Shown: one piece after another, positions 22,548-33,458 of the stretch
Layout of the letters: every line of letters begins with the position of its first letter
Numbering within the stretch: the first letter of the stretch is position 1
Source: Coriaria nepalensis
Taxonomy: Eukaryota > Streptophyta > Magnoliopsida > Cucurbitales > Coriariaceae
Direction of reading: 5' to 3'
NCBI GenBank assembly: GCA_027186245.1
Contig: CP114496.1
Coordinates: 2,425,501 to 2,489,500, forward strand
Length of the DNA: 64,000 nt
Translations under genes and position numbers: made by a program
Notes under the pieces: generated by a model
What the model saw: only the letters and a program-made list of their open reading frames with translations
What the model was told of the DNA's origin: nothing
The model's database searches: none

Positions 22548-22666
22548 GAGTGCGATCATAGCAGCACTAATGCACCGGATCCCATCAGAACTCTACAGTG
22601 AAGAGTTCTTGGGCGAGAGTAGTACTGAGTTGGGTGACCACTCGGGAAGTCCTCTTGCTGCACCCC
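22548..22666 (+). rRNA. 5S rRNA: 5S rRNA copy 88
   Basis: G2A, C14G, C47T, G48A, T53G, T57A, G60T, G108T, T111C. Confidence 0.96.
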
Positions 22667-22804
22667 TTTTATTTTTTCGCATCTACATTCGTTGTTTTTT
22701 CATAATTTTCATAACAAACAGGTTTTTAAGATCATGTGTAGTCGTTTCGATTGCCGTGAATTCTGAAAGTGGGGTATAGGAGAACTGTAAATGTTTCACT
22801 TCAC

Positions 22805-22926
22805 GGGTGCGATCATAGCAGCACTAATGCACCGGATCTAACCAGAACTCTGCAGTTAAGTGTGCTTGGGCGAGAGTAGTACCGAGTTGGGTGACCACTC
22901 GGGAAGTCCTCGTGTTGCACCACCCC
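22805..22926 (+). rRNA. 5S rRNA: 5S rRNA copy 89
   Basis: 122 nt with the same 3' insertion as copy 69; C14G, C35T, C36A, T38C, C47T, T79C. Confidence 0.95.
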
Positions 22927-23064
22927 TTTTATTTTTTCGCATCTACATTCGTTGTTTTTTCATAATTTTCATAACAAACAGGTTTTTAAGATGATGCGTA
23001 GTCGTTTCGACAGCCGTGAATTCTGAAAGTGGAATATAGTAGAACTGTAAATGTTTCACTTCAC

Positions 23065-23183
23065 GGGTGCGATCATAGCAGCACTAATGCACCGGATCCC
23101 ATCAGAACTCTGCAGTGAAGTGTGCTTGGGCGAGAGTAGAACTGAGTTGGGTGACCACTCGGGAAGTCCTCTTGTTGCACCCC
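23065..23183 (+). rRNA. 5S rRNA: 5S rRNA copy 90
   Basis: C14G, C47T, T53G, T76A, G108T. Confidence 0.97.
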
Positions 23184-23321
23184 TTTTATTTTTTCGCATC
23201 TATATTCGTTGTTTTTTCATAATTTTCATAACAAACAGGTTTTTAAGATCATGTGTAGTCGTTTCGACTGCAGTGAATTCTGAAAGTGGGGTATAGCAGA
23301 ACTGTAAATGTTTCACTTCAG

Positions 23322-23440
23322 GGGTGCGATCATACCAGCACTAATGCACCGGATCCCATCAGAACTCCGCAGTTAAGTGTGCTTGGGCGAGAGTAGTACT
23401 GAGTTGGGTGACCACTCGGGAAGTCCTCGGGTTGCACCCC
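23322..23440 (+). rRNA. 5S rRNA: 5S rRNA copy 91
   Basis: T109G only. Confidence 0.97.
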
Positions 23441-23578
23441 TTTTATTTTTTCGCATCTACATTCGTTGTTTTTTCATAATTTTCATAACAAACAGGTTTT
23501 TAAGATGATGCGTAGTCGTTTCGACAGCCGTGAATTTTGAAAGTGGAATATAGTAGAACTGTAAATGTTTCACTTCAT

Positions 23579-23697
23579 GGGTGCGATCATAGCAGCACTA
23601 ATGCACCGGATCCCATCAGAACTCTGCAGTGAAGTGTGCTTGGGCGAGAGTAGTACTGAGTTGGTTGACCACTCGGGAAGTCCTCTTGTTGCACCCC
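23579..23697 (+). rRNA. 5S rRNA: 5S rRNA copy 92
   Basis: C14G, C47T, T53G, G87T, G108T. Confidence 0.97.
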
Positions 23698-23835
23698 TTT
23701 TATTTTTTCGCATCTACATTCGTTGTTTTTTCATAATTTTCATAACAAACAGGTTTTTAAGATCATGTGTAGTCGTTTTGACTGCCGTGAATTCTGAAAG
23801 TCGGGTATAGCAGAACTATAAATGTTTCACTTCAC

Positions 23836-23953
23836 GGGTGCGATCATACCAGCACTAATGCACCGGATCCCATCAGAACTCCGCAGTGAAGTGTACTTGG
23901 GCGAGAGTAGACTGAGTTGGGTGACCACTCGAGAAGTCCTCGTGTTGCACCCC
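23836..23953 (+). rRNA. 5S rRNA: 5S rRNA copy 93
   Basis: 118 nt: T76 lost; T53G, G60A, G98A. Confidence 0.96.
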
Positions 23954-24091
23954 TTTTATTTTTTCGCCTCTACATTCGTTGTTTTTTCATAATTTTCATA
24001 ACAAACAGGTTTTTAAGATCATGTGTAGTCGTTTCGACTGCCGTGAATTCTGAAAGTCGGGTATAGCAGAATTGTAAATGTTTCACTTCAC

Positions 24092-24210
24092 GGGTGCGAT
24101 CATACCAGCACTAATGCACCGGATCCCATCAGAACTCCGCAGTTAAGTGTGCTTGGGCGAGAGTAGTACTAAGTTGGGTGAGTACTCGGGAAGTCCTCGT
24201 GTTGCACCCC
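24092..24210 (+). rRNA. 5S rRNA: 5S rRNA copy 94
   Basis: G80A, C91G, C92T. Confidence 0.97.
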
Positions 24211-24348
24211 TTTTATTTTTTCGCATCTACATTCGTTGTTTTTTCATAATTTTCATAACAAACAGGTTTTTAAGATCATGTGTAGTCGTTTCGACTGCAC
24301 AGAATTCTGAAAGTAGGGTATAACAGAACTGTAAAAGTTTCACTTCGG

Positions 24349-24467
24349 GGGTGCGATCATACCAGCACTAATGCACCGGATCCCATCAGAACTCCGCAGT
24401 TAAGTGTGCTTGGGCGAGAGTAGAACTGAGTTGGGTGACCACTCGGGAAGTCCTCTTGTTGCACCCC
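24349..24467 (+). rRNA. 5S rRNA: 5S rRNA copy 95
   Basis: T76A, G108T; GG at -2/-1. Confidence 0.97.
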
Positions 24468-24605
24468 TTTTATTTTTTCGCATCTATATTCGTTGTTTTT
24501 TCATAATTTTCATAACAAACAGGTTTTTAAGATCATGTGTAGTCGTTTCGACTGCAGTGAATTCTGAAAGTGGGGTATAGCAGAACTGTAAATGTTTCAC
24601 TTCAG

Positions 24606-24724
24606 GGGTGCGATCATACCAGCACTAATGCACCGGATCTCATCAGAACTCCGCAGTTAAATGTGCTTGGGCGAGAGTAGTACTGAGTTGGGTGACCACT
24701 CGGGAAGTCCTCGGGTTGCACCCC
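24606..24724 (+). rRNA. 5S rRNA: 5S rRNA copy 96
   Basis: C35T, G56A, T109G. Confidence 0.97.
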
Positions 24725-24862
24725 TTTTATTTTTTCGCATCTACATTCGTTGTTTTTTCATAATTTTCATAACAAACAGGTTTTTAAGATGATGCGTAGT
24801 CGTTTCGACAGCCGTGAATTCTGAAAGTGGAATATAGTAGAACTGTAAATGTTTCACTTCAT

Positions 24863-24981
24863 GGGTGCGATCATAGCAGCACTAATGCACCGGATCCCAT
24901 CAGAACTCTGCAGTGAAGTGTGCTTGGGCGAGAGTAGTACTGAGTTGGTTGACCACTCGGGAAGTCCTCTTGTTGCACCCC
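24863..24981 (+). rRNA. 5S rRNA: 5S rRNA copy 97
   Basis: As copy 92. Confidence 0.97.
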
Positions 24982-25119
24982 TTTTATTTTTTCGCATCTA
25001 CATTCGTTGTTTTTTCATAATTTTCATAACAAACAGGTTTTTAAGATCATGTGTAGTCGTTTTGACTGCCGTGAATTCTGAAAGTCGGGTATAGCAGAAC
25101 TACAAATGTTTCACTTCAC

Positions 25120-25237
25120 GGGTGCGATCATACCAGCACTAATGCACCGGATCCCATCAGAACTCCGCAGTGAAGTGTACTTGGGCGAGAGTAGACTGAG
25201 TTGGGTGACCACTCGAGAAGTCCTCGTGTTGCACCCC
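25120..25237 (+). rRNA. 5S rRNA: 5S rRNA copy 98
   Basis: 118 nt, as copy 93. Confidence 0.96.
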
Positions 25238-25375
25238 TTTTATTTTTTCGCCTCTACATTCGTTGTTTTTTCATAATTTTCATAACAAACAGGTTTTTAA
25301 GATCATGTGTAGTCGTTTCGACTGCCGTGAATTCTGAAAGTCGGGTATAGCAGAATTGTAAATGTTTCACTTCAC

Positions 25376-25494
25376 GGGTGCGATCATACCAGCACTAATG
25401 CACCGGATCCCATCAGAACTCCGCAGTTAAGTGTGCTTGGGCGAGAGTAGTACTAAGTTGGGTGAGTACTCGGGAAGTCCTCGTGTTGCACCCC
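25376..25494 (+). rRNA. 5S rRNA: 5S rRNA copy 99
   Basis: As copy 94. Confidence 0.97.
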
Positions 25495-25632
25495 TTTTAT
25501 TTTTTCGCATCTACATTCGTTGTTTTTTCATAATTTTCATAACAAACAGGTTTTTAAGATCATGTGTAGTCGTTTCGACTGCACAGAATTCTGAAAGTGG
25601 GGTATAAGAGAACTGTAAAAGTTTCACTTCAG

Positions 25633-25751
25633 GGGTGCGATCATACCAGCACTATTGCACCGGATCCCATCAGAACTCCGTAATTAAGCGTGCTTGGGCG
25701 AGAGTAGTACTGAGTTGGGTGACCACTCGGGAAGTCCTCGTGTTGCACCCT
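25633..25751 (+). rRNA. 5S rRNA: 5S rRNA copy 100
   Basis: A23T, C49T, G51A, T57C, C119T. Confidence 0.97.
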
Positions 25752-25889
25752 TTTTATTTTTTCGCATCTACATTCGTTGTTTTTTCATAATTTTCATAAC
25801 AAACAGGTTTTTAAGATCATGTGTAGTCGTTTCCACTGCCGTGAATTCTGAAAGTCGGGTATAGCAGAATTGTAAATGTTTCACTTCAC

Positions 25890-26008
25890 GGGTGCGATCA
25901 TACCAGCACTAATGCACCGGATCCCATCAGAACTCCGCAGTTAAGCGTGCTTGGGCGAGAGTAGTCCTGAGTTGGGTGAGTACTCGGGAAGTCCTCGTGT
26001 TGCACCCC
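25890..26008 (+). rRNA. 5S rRNA: 5S rRNA copy 101
   Basis: T57C, A77C, C91G, C92T. Confidence 0.97.
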
Positions 26009-26146
26009 TTTTATTTTTTCGCATCTACATTCGTTGTTTTTTCATAATTATCATAACAAACAGGTTTTTAAGATCATGTGTAGTCGTTTCGACTGCACAG
26101 AATTCTGAAAGTGGGGTATAACAGAACTGTAAATGTTTCACTTCAG

Positions 26147-26265
26147 TGGGGCGATCATACCAGCACTAATGCACCGGATCTCATCAGAACTCCGCAGTTA
26201 AATATGCTTGGGCGAGAGTAGTACTGAGTTGGGTGACCACTCGGGAAGTCCTCGTGTTGCACCCC
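26147..26265 (+). rRNA. 5S rRNA: 5S rRNA copy 102
   Basis: G1T, T4G, C35T, G56A, G58A. Confidence 0.96.
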
Positions 26266-26403
26266 TTTTATTTTTTCGCGTCTACATTCGTTGTTTTTTC
26301 ATAATTTTCATAACAAATAGGTTTTTAAGATCATGTGTAGTCGTTTCGACTGCAGTGAATTCTGAAAGTGGGATATAGCAGAACTGTAAATGTTTCACTT
26401 CAG

Positions 26404-26522
26404 GGGTGCGATCATACCAGCACTAATGCACCGGATCCCATCAGAACTCCGCAGTTAAATGTGCTCGGGCGAGAGTAGTACTGAGTTGGGTGACCACTCG
26501 GGAAGTCCTCGTGTTGCACCCC
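26404..26522 (+). rRNA. 5S rRNA: 5S rRNA copy 103
   Basis: G56A, T63C. Confidence 0.97.
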
Positions 26523-26660
26523 TTTTATTTTTTCGCGTCTACGTTCGTTGTTTTTTCATAATTTTCATAACAAATAGGTTTTTAAGATCATGTGTAGTCG
26601 TTTCGACTGCCGTGAATTCTGAAAGTCGGGTATAGCAGAACTGTAAATGTTTCACTTTAG

Positions 26661-26779
26661 GGGTGCGATCGTACCAGCACTAGTGCACCGGATCCCATCA
26701 GAACTCCGCAGTTAAGTGTGCTCGGGCGAGAGTAGTACTGAGTTGGGTGACCACTCGGGAAGTCCTCGTGTTGCACCCC
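26661..26779 (+). rRNA. 5S rRNA: 5S rRNA copy 104
   Basis: A11G, A23G, T63C. Confidence 0.97.
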
Positions 26780-26917
26780 TTTTATTTTTTCGCATCTACA
26801 TTCGTTGTTTTTTCATAATTTTCATAACAAACAGGTTTTTAAGATCATGTGTAGTCGTTTCGACTGCCGTGAATTCTGAAAGTCGGGTATAGCAGAATTG
26901 TAAATGTTTCACTTCAC

Positions 26918-27036
26918 GGGTGCGATCATACCAGCACTAATGCACCGGATCCCATCAGAACTCCGCAGTTAAGTGTGCTTGGGCGAGAGTAGTACTGATT
27001 TGGGTGAGTACTCGGGAAGTCCTCGTGTTGCACCCC
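26918..27036 (+). rRNA. 5S rRNA: 5S rRNA copy 105
   Basis: G82T, C91G, C92T. Confidence 0.97.
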
Positions 27037-27174
27037 TTTTATTTTTTCGCATCTACATTCGTTGTTTTTTCATAATTTTCATAACAAACAGGTTTTTAAG
27101 ATCATGTGTAGTCGTTTCGACTGCACAGAATTCTGAAAGTGGGGTATAATAGAACTGTAAATGTTTCACTTCAG

Positions 27175-27293
27175 CTGTGCGATCATACCAGCACTAATGC
27201 ACCGGATCCCATCAGAACTCCGCAGTTAAATGTGCTTGGGCGAGAGTAGTACTGAGTTGGGTGACCACTCGGGAACTCCTCGTGTTGCACCCT
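27175..27293 (+). rRNA. 5S rRNA: 5S rRNA copy 106
   Basis: G1C, G2T, G56A, G102C, C119T. Confidence 0.96.
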
Positions 27294-27431
27294 TTTTATT
27301 TTTTCGCATCTACATTCGTTGTTTTTTCATAATTTTCATAACAAACAGGTTTTTAAGATCATGTGTAGTCGTTTCGACTGCCGTGAATTCTGAAAGTGGG
27401 GTATAGCAGAACTGTAAATGTTTCACTTCAC

Positions 27432-27550
27432 GGGTGCAATCATACCAGCACTAATGCACAGGATCCCATCAGAACTCCGTAGTTAAGGGTGCTTGGGCGA
27501 GAGTAGTACTGAGTTGGGTGACCACTCGGGAAGTCCTCGTGTTGCACCCT
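27432..27550 (+). rRNA. 5S rRNA: 5S rRNA copy 107
   Basis: G7A, C29A, C49T, T57G, C119T. Confidence 0.97.
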
Positions 27551-27688
27551 TTTTATTTTTTCGCATCTACATTCGTTGTTTTTTCATAATTTTCATAACA
27601 AACAGGTTTTTAAGATCATGTGTAGTCGTTTCGACAGCCGTGAATTCTGAAAGTGGGGTATAGCAGAACTGTAAATGTTTCACTTCAC

Positions 27689-27807
27689 GGGTGCGATCAT
27701 ACCAGCACTAATGCACCGGATCCCATCAGAACTCCACAGGTAAGTGTGCTTGGGCGAGAGTAGTACTGAGTTGGGTGACCACTCGGGAAGTCCTCGTGTT
27801 GCACCCT
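27689..27807 (+). rRNA. 5S rRNA: 5S rRNA copy 108
   Basis: G48A, T52G, C119T. Confidence 0.97.
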
Positions 27808-27945
27808 TTTTATTTTTTCGCGTCTACATTCGTTGTTTTTTCATAATTTTCATAACAAACAGGTTTTTAAGATCATGTGTAGTCGTTTCGACTGCCGTGA
27901 ATTCTGAAAATGGGGTATAGCAGAACTGTCAATGTTTCACTTCAC

Positions 27946-28064
27946 GGGTGCGATCATACCAGCACTAATGCACCGGATCCCATCAGAACTCTGCAGGTAA
28001 GTGTGCTTGGGCGAGAGTAGTACTGAGTTGGGTGACCACTCGGGAAGTCCTCTTGTTGCACCCC
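27946..28064 (+). rRNA. 5S rRNA: 5S rRNA copy 109
   Basis: C47T, T52G, G108T. Confidence 0.97.
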
Positions 28065-28202
28065 TTTTATTTTTTCGCATCTATATTCGTTGTTTTTTCA
28101 TAATTTTCATAACAAACAGGTTTTTAAGATCATGTGTAGTCGTTTCGACTGCAGTGAATTCTGAAAGTGGGGTATAGCAGAACTGTAAATGTTTCACTTC
28201 AG

Positions 28203-28321
28203 GGGTGCGATCATACCAGCACTAATGCACCGGATCTCATCAGAACTCCGCAGTTAAATGTGCTTGGGCGAGAGTAGTACTGAGTTGGGTGACCACTCGG
28301 GAAGTCCTCGTGTTGCACCCC
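28203..28321 (+). rRNA. 5S rRNA: 5S rRNA copy 110
   Basis: C35T, G56A. Confidence 0.97.
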
Positions 28322-28459
28322 TTTTATTTTTTCGCATCTATATTCGTTGTTTTTTCATAATTTTCATAACAAACAGGTTTTTAAGATCATGTGTAGTCGT
28401 TTCGACTGCCGTGAAATCTGAAAGTGGGGTATAGCAGAACTGTAAATGTTTCACTTCAT

Positions 28460-28578
28460 GGGTGCGATCATAGCAGCACTAATGCACCGGATCACATCAG
28501 AACTCTGCAGTGAAGTGTGCTTGGGCGAGAGTAGTACTGAGTTGGTTGACCACTCGGGAAGTCCTCTTGTTGCACCCC
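28460..28578 (+). rRNA. 5S rRNA: 5S rRNA copy 111
   Basis: C14G, C35A, C47T, T53G, G87T, G108T. Confidence 0.97.
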
Positions 28579-28716
28579 TTTTATTTTTTCGCATCTATAT
28601 TCGTTGTTTTTTCATAATTTTCATAACAAACAGGTTTTTAAGATCATGTGTAGTCGTTTCGATTGCCGTGAATTCTGAAAGCGAGGTATAGCAGAACTGT
28701 AAATGTTTCACTTCAC

Positions 28717-28835
28717 GGGTCCGATCATACCAGCACTAATGCACCGGATCTGACCAGAACTCTGCAGTTAAGTGTGCTTGGGCGAGAGTACTACCGAGTT
28801 GGGTGACCACTCGGGAAGTCCTCGTGTTGCACCCC
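28717..28835 (+). rRNA. 5S rRNA: 5S rRNA copy 112
   Basis: G5C, C35T, C36G, T38C, C47T, G75C, T79C. Confidence 0.97.
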
Positions 28836-28973
28836 TTTTATTTTTTCGCATCTACATTCGTTGTTTTTTCATAATTTTCATAACAAACAGGTTTTTAAGA
28901 TGATGCGTAGTCGTTTCGACAGCCGTGAATTCTGAAAGTGGAATATAGTAGAACTGTAAATGTTTCACTTCAC

Positions 28974-29091
28974 GGGTGCGATCATACCAGCACTAATGCA
29001 CCGGATCCCATCAGAACTCCGCAGTGAAGTGTACTTGGGCGAGAGTAGACTGAGTTGGGTGACCACTCGAGAAGTCCTCGTGTTGCACCCC
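28974..29091 (+). rRNA. 5S rRNA: 5S rRNA copy 113
   Basis: 118 nt, as copy 98; first gene of the second 15-unit block. Confidence 0.96.
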
Positions 29092-29229
29092 TTTTATTTT
29101 TTCGCCTCTACATTCGTTGTTTTTTCATAATTTTCATAACAAACAGGTTTTTAAGATCATGTGTAGTCGTTTCGACTGCCGTGAATTCTGAAAGTCGGGT
29201 ATAGCAGAATTGTAAATGTTTCACTTCAC

Positions 29230-29348
29230 GGGTGCGATCATACCAGCACTAATGCACCGGATCCCATCAGAACTCCGCAGTTAAGTGTGCTTGGGCGAGA
29301 GTAGTACTAAGTTGGGTGAGTACTCGGGAAGTCCTCGTGTTGCACCCC
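29230..29348 (+). rRNA. 5S rRNA: 5S rRNA copy 114
   Basis: As copy 99. Confidence 0.97.
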
Positions 29349-29486
29349 TTTTATTTTTTCGCATCTACATTCGTTGTTTTTTCATAATTTTCATAACAAA
29401 CAGGTTTTTAAGATCATGTGTAGTCGTTTCGACTGCACAGAATTCTGAAAGTGGGGTATAAGAGAACTGTAAAAGTTTCACTTCAG

Positions 29487-29605
29487 GGGTTCGATCATAC
29501 CAGCACTATTGCACCGGATCCCATCAGAACTCCGTAATTAAGCGTGCTTGGGCGAGAGTAGTACTGAGTTGGGTGACCACTCGGGAAGTCCTCGTGTTGC
29601 ACCCT
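29487..29605 (+). rRNA. 5S rRNA: 5S rRNA copy 115
   Basis: As copy 100 plus G5T. Confidence 0.97.
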
Positions 29606-29743
29606 TTTTATTTTTTCGCATCTACATTCGTTGTTTTTTCATAATTTTCATAACAAACAGGTTTTTAAGATCATGTGTAGTCGTTTCCACTGCCGTGAAT
29701 TCTGAAAGTCGGGTATAGCAGAATTGTAAATGTTTCACTTCAC

Positions 29744-29862
29744 GGGTGCGATCATACCAGCACTAATGCACCGGATCCCATCAGAACTCCGCAGTTAAGC
29801 GTGCTTGGGCGAGAGTAGTCCTGAGTTGGGTGAGTACTCGGGAAGTCCTCGTGTTGCACCCC
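29744..29862 (+). rRNA. 5S rRNA: 5S rRNA copy 116
   Basis: As copy 101. Confidence 0.97.
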
Positions 29863-30000
29863 TTTTATTTTTTCGCATCTACATTCGTTGTTTTTTCATA
29901 ATTATCATAACAAACAGGTTTTTAAGATCATGTGTAGTCGTTTCGACTGCACAGAATTCTGAAAGTGGGGTATAACAGAACTGTAAATGTTTCACTTCAG

Positions 30001-30119
30001 TGGGGCGATCATACCAGCACTAATGCACCGGATCTCATCAGAACTCCGCAGTTAAATATGCTTGGGCGAGAGTAGTACTGAGTTGGGTGACCACTCGGGA
30101 AGTCCTCGTGTTGCACCCC
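30001..30119 (+). rRNA. 5S rRNA: 5S rRNA copy 117
   Basis: As copy 102. Confidence 0.96.
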
Positions 30120-30257
30120 TTTTATTTTTTCGCGTCTACATTCGTTGTTTTTTCATAATTTTCATAACAAATAGGTTTTTAAGATCATGTGTAGTCGTTT
30201 CGACTGCAGTGAATTCTGAAAGTGGGATATAGCAGAACTGTAAATGTTTCACTTCAG

Positions 30258-30376
30258 GGGTGCGATCATACCAGCACTAATGCACCGGATCCCATCAGAA
30301 CTCCGCAGTTAAATGTGCTCGGGCGAGAGTAGTACTGAGTTGGGTGACCACTCGGGAAGTCCTCGTGTTGCACCCC
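30258..30376 (+). rRNA. 5S rRNA: 5S rRNA copy 118
   Basis: As copy 103. Confidence 0.97.
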
Positions 30377-30514
30377 TTTTATTTTTTCGCGTCTACGTTC
30401 GTTGTTTTTTCATAATTTTCATAACAAATAGGTTTTTAAGATCATGTGTAGTCGTTTCGACTGCCGTGAATTCTGAAAGTCGGGTATAGCAGAACTGTAA
30501 ATGTTTCACTTTAG

Positions 30515-30633
30515 GGGTGCGATCGTACCAGCACTAGTGCACCGGATCCCATCAGAACTCCGCAGTTAAGTGTGCTCGGGCGAGAGTAGTACTGAGTTGG
30601 GTGACCACTCGGGAAGTCCTCGTGTTGCACCCC
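30515..30633 (+). rRNA. 5S rRNA: 5S rRNA copy 119
   Basis: As copy 104. Confidence 0.97.
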
Positions 30634-30771
30634 TTTTATTTTTTCGCATCTACATTCGTTGTTTTTTCATAATTTTCATAACAAACAGGTTTTTAAGATC
30701 ATGTGTAGTCGTTTCGACTGCCGTGAATTCTGAAAGTCGGGTATAGCAGAATTGTAAATGTTTCACTTCAC

Positions 30772-30890
30772 GGGTGCGATCATACCAGCACTAATGCACC
30801 GGATCCCATCAGAACTCCGCAGTTAAGTGTGCTTGGGCGAGAGTAGTACTGATTTGGGTGAGTACTCGGGAAGTCCTCGTGTTGCACCCC
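30772..30890 (+). rRNA. 5S rRNA: 5S rRNA copy 120
   Basis: As copy 105. Confidence 0.97.
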
Positions 30891-31028
30891 TTTTATTTTT
30901 TCGCATCTACATTCGTTGTTTTTTCATAATTTTCATAACAAACAGGTTTTTAAGATCATGTGTAGTCGTTTCGACTGCACAGAATTCTGAAAGTGGGGTA
31001 TAATAGAACTGTAAATGTTTCACTTCAG

Positions 31029-31147
31029 CTGTGCGATCATACCAGCACTAATGCACCGGATCCCATCAGAACTCCGCAGTTAAATGTGCTTGGGCGAGAG
31101 TAGTACTGAGTTGGGTGACCACTCGGGAACTCCTCGTGTTGCACCCT
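31029..31147 (+). rRNA. 5S rRNA: 5S rRNA copy 121
   Basis: As copy 106. Confidence 0.96.
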
Positions 31148-31285
31148 TTTTATTTTTTCGCATCTACATTCGTTGTTTTTTCATAATTTTCATAACAAAC
31201 AGGTTTTTAAGATCATGTGTAGTCGTTTCGACTGCCGTGAATTCTGAAAGTGGGGTATAGCAGAACTGTAAATGTTTCACTTCAC

Positions 31286-31404
31286 GGGTGCAATCATACC
31301 AGCACTAATGCACAGGATCCCATCAGAACTCCGTAGTTAAGGGTGCTTGGGCGAGAGTAGTACTGAGTTGGGTGACCACTCGGGAAGTCCTCGTGTTGCA
31401 CCCT
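31286..31404 (+). rRNA. 5S rRNA: 5S rRNA copy 122
   Basis: As copy 107. Confidence 0.97.
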
Positions 31405-31542
31405 TTTTATTTTTTCGCATCTACATTCGTTGTTTTTTCATAATTTTCATAACAAACAGGTTTTTAAGATCATGTGTAGTCGTTTCGACAGCCGTGAATT
31501 CTGAAAGTGGGGTATAGCAGAACTGTAAATGTTTCACTTCAC

Positions 31543-31661
31543 GGGTGCGATCATACCAGCACTAATGCACCGGATCCCATCAGAACTCCACAGGTAAGTG
31601 TGCTTGGGCGAGAGTAGTACTGAGTTGGGTGACCACTCGGGAAGTCCTCGTGTTGCACCCT
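31543..31661 (+). rRNA. 5S rRNA: 5S rRNA copy 123
   Basis: As copy 108. Confidence 0.97.
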
Positions 31662-31799
31662 TTTTATTTTTTCGCGTCTACATTCGTTGTTTTTTCATAA
31701 TTTTCATAACAAACAGGTTTTTAAGATCATGTGTAGTCGTTTCGACTGCCGTGAATTCTGAAAATGGGGTATAGCAGAACTGTCAATGTTTCACTTCAC

Positions 31800-31918
31800 G
31801 GGTGCGATCATACCAGCACTAATGCACCGGATCCCATCAGAACTCTGCAGGTAAGTGTGCTTGGGCGAGAGTAGTACTGAGTTGGGTGACCACTCGGGAA
31901 GTCCTCTTGTTGCACCCC
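31800..31918 (+). rRNA. 5S rRNA: 5S rRNA copy 124
   Basis: As copy 109. Confidence 0.97.
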
Positions 31919-32056
31919 TTTTATTTTTTCGCATCTATATTCGTTGTTTTTTCATAATTTTCATAACAAACAGGTTTTTAAGATCATGTGTAGTCGTTTC
32001 GACTGCAGTGAATTCTGAAAGTGGGGTATAGCAGAACTGTAAATGTTTCACTTCAG

Positions 32057-32175
32057 GGGTGCGATCATACCAGCACTAATGCACCGGATCTCATCAGAAC
32101 TCCGCAGTTAAATGTGCTTGGGCGAGAGTAGTACTGAGTTGGGTGACCACTCGGGAAGTCCTCGTGTTGCACCCC
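32057..32175 (+). rRNA. 5S rRNA: 5S rRNA copy 125
   Basis: As copy 110. Confidence 0.97.
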
Positions 32176-32313
32176 TTTTATTTTTTCGCATCTATATTCG
32201 TTGTTTTTTCATAATTTTCATAACAAACAGGTTTTTAAGATCATGTGTAGTCGTTTCGACTGCCGTGAAATCTGAAAGTGGGGTATAGCAGAACTGTAAA
32301 TGTTTCACTTCAT

Positions 32314-32432
32314 GGGTGCGATCATAGCAGCACTAATGCACCGGATCACATCAGAACTCTGCAGTGAAGTGTGCTTGGGCGAGAGTAGTACTGAGTTGGT
32401 TGACCACTCGGGAAGTCCTCTTGTTGCACCCC
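32314..32432 (+). rRNA. 5S rRNA: 5S rRNA copy 126
   Basis: As copy 111. Confidence 0.97.
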
Positions 32433-32570
32433 TTTTATTTTTTCGCATCTATATTCGTTGTTTTTTCATAATTTTCATAACAAACAGGTTTTTAAGATCA
32501 TGTGTAGTCGTTTCGATTGCCGTGAATTCTGAAAGCGAGGTATAGCAGAACTGTAAATGTTTCACTTCAC

Positions 32571-32689
32571 GGGTGCGATCATACCAGCACTAATGCACCG
32601 GATCTGACCAGAACTCTGCAGTTAAGTGTGCTTGGGCGAGAGTACTACCGAGTTGGGTGACCACTCGGGAAGTCCTCGTGTTGCACCCC
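32571..32689 (+). rRNA. 5S rRNA: 5S rRNA copy 127
   Basis: As copy 112 but G5 is intact. Confidence 0.97.
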
Positions 32690-32827
32690 TTTTATTTTTT
32701 CGCATCTACATTCGTTGTTTTTTCATAATTTTCATAACAAACAGGTTTTTAAGATGATGCGTAGTCGTTTCGACAGCCGTGAATTCTGAAAGTGGAATAT
32801 AGTAGAACTGTAAATGTTTCACTTCAC

Positions 32828-32945
32828 GGGTGCGATCACAGCAGCTCTAATGCACCGGATCCCATCAGAACTCTGCAGTGAAGTGTGCTTGGGCGAGAGT
32901 AGACTGAGTTGGGTGACCACTCCGGAAGTCCTCGTGTTGCACCCC
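32828..32945 (+). rRNA. 5S rRNA: 5S rRNA copy 128
   Basis: 118 nt: T76 lost; T12C, C14G, A19T, C47T, T53G, G97C; following T run is five. Confidence 0.95.
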
Positions 32946-33082
32946 TTTTATTTTTCGCATCTACATTCGTTGTTTTTTCATAATTTTCATAACAAATAGG
33001 TTTTTAAGATCATGTGTAGTCGTTTCGACTGCCGTGAATTCTGAAAGTCGGGTATAGCAGAACTGTAAATGTTTCACTTCAG

Positions 33083-33201
33083 GGGTGCGATCATACCAGC
33101 ACTAATGCACCGGATCCCATCAGAACTCCGCAGTTAAGTGTGCTCGGGCGAGAGTAGTACTGAGTTGGGTGACCACTCGGGAAGTCCTCGTGTTGCACCC
33201 C
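33083..33201 (+). rRNA. 5S rRNA: 5S rRNA copy 129
   Basis: T63C only. Confidence 0.97.
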
Positions 33202-33339
33202 TTTTATTTTTTCGCATCTATATTCGTTGTTTTTTCATAATTTTCATAACAAACAGGTTTTTAAGATCATGTGTAGTCGTTTCGACTGCCGTGAATTCTG
33301 AAAGTGGGGTATAGCAGAACTGTAAATGTTTCACTTCAC

Positions 33340-33458
33340 GGGTGTGATCATACCAGCACTAATGCACCGGATCCCATAAGAACTCTGCAGTTAACTGTGC
33401 TTGGGCGAGAGTAGTACTGAGTTGGGTGACCACTCGGGAAGTCCTCGTGTTGCACTCC
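33340..33458 (+). rRNA. 5S rRNA: 5S rRNA copy 130
   Basis: C6T, C39A, C47T, G56C, C117T. Confidence 0.97.

Larger units (their letters stand above)
23322..25632 (+). repeat. 5-unit duplication (copies 91-94 / 96-99)
   Basis: Copies 91, 92, 93 and 94 match 96, 97, 98 and 99 at a shift of 1284 bp, marked by GGGTTGC, the G87T copy, a 118-nt copy and the GAGTAC copy in that order. Confidence 0.8.
25120..32827 (+). repeat. 15-unit higher-order duplication (copies 98-112 / 113-127)
   Basis: Two adjoining 3854-bp blocks, 25120-28973 and 28974-32827. All 15 gene copies match in order. By eye I saw only two differences inside genes (position 5 of copies 100/115 and of 112/127). Confidence 0.93.

Noticed and set aside
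25120..32827. Large block repeats as assembly artefacts
   Set aside because: Not rejected outright, but the blocks keep small private differences and other repeats nest across them, which an assembler would not easily create. Read coverage would settle it.
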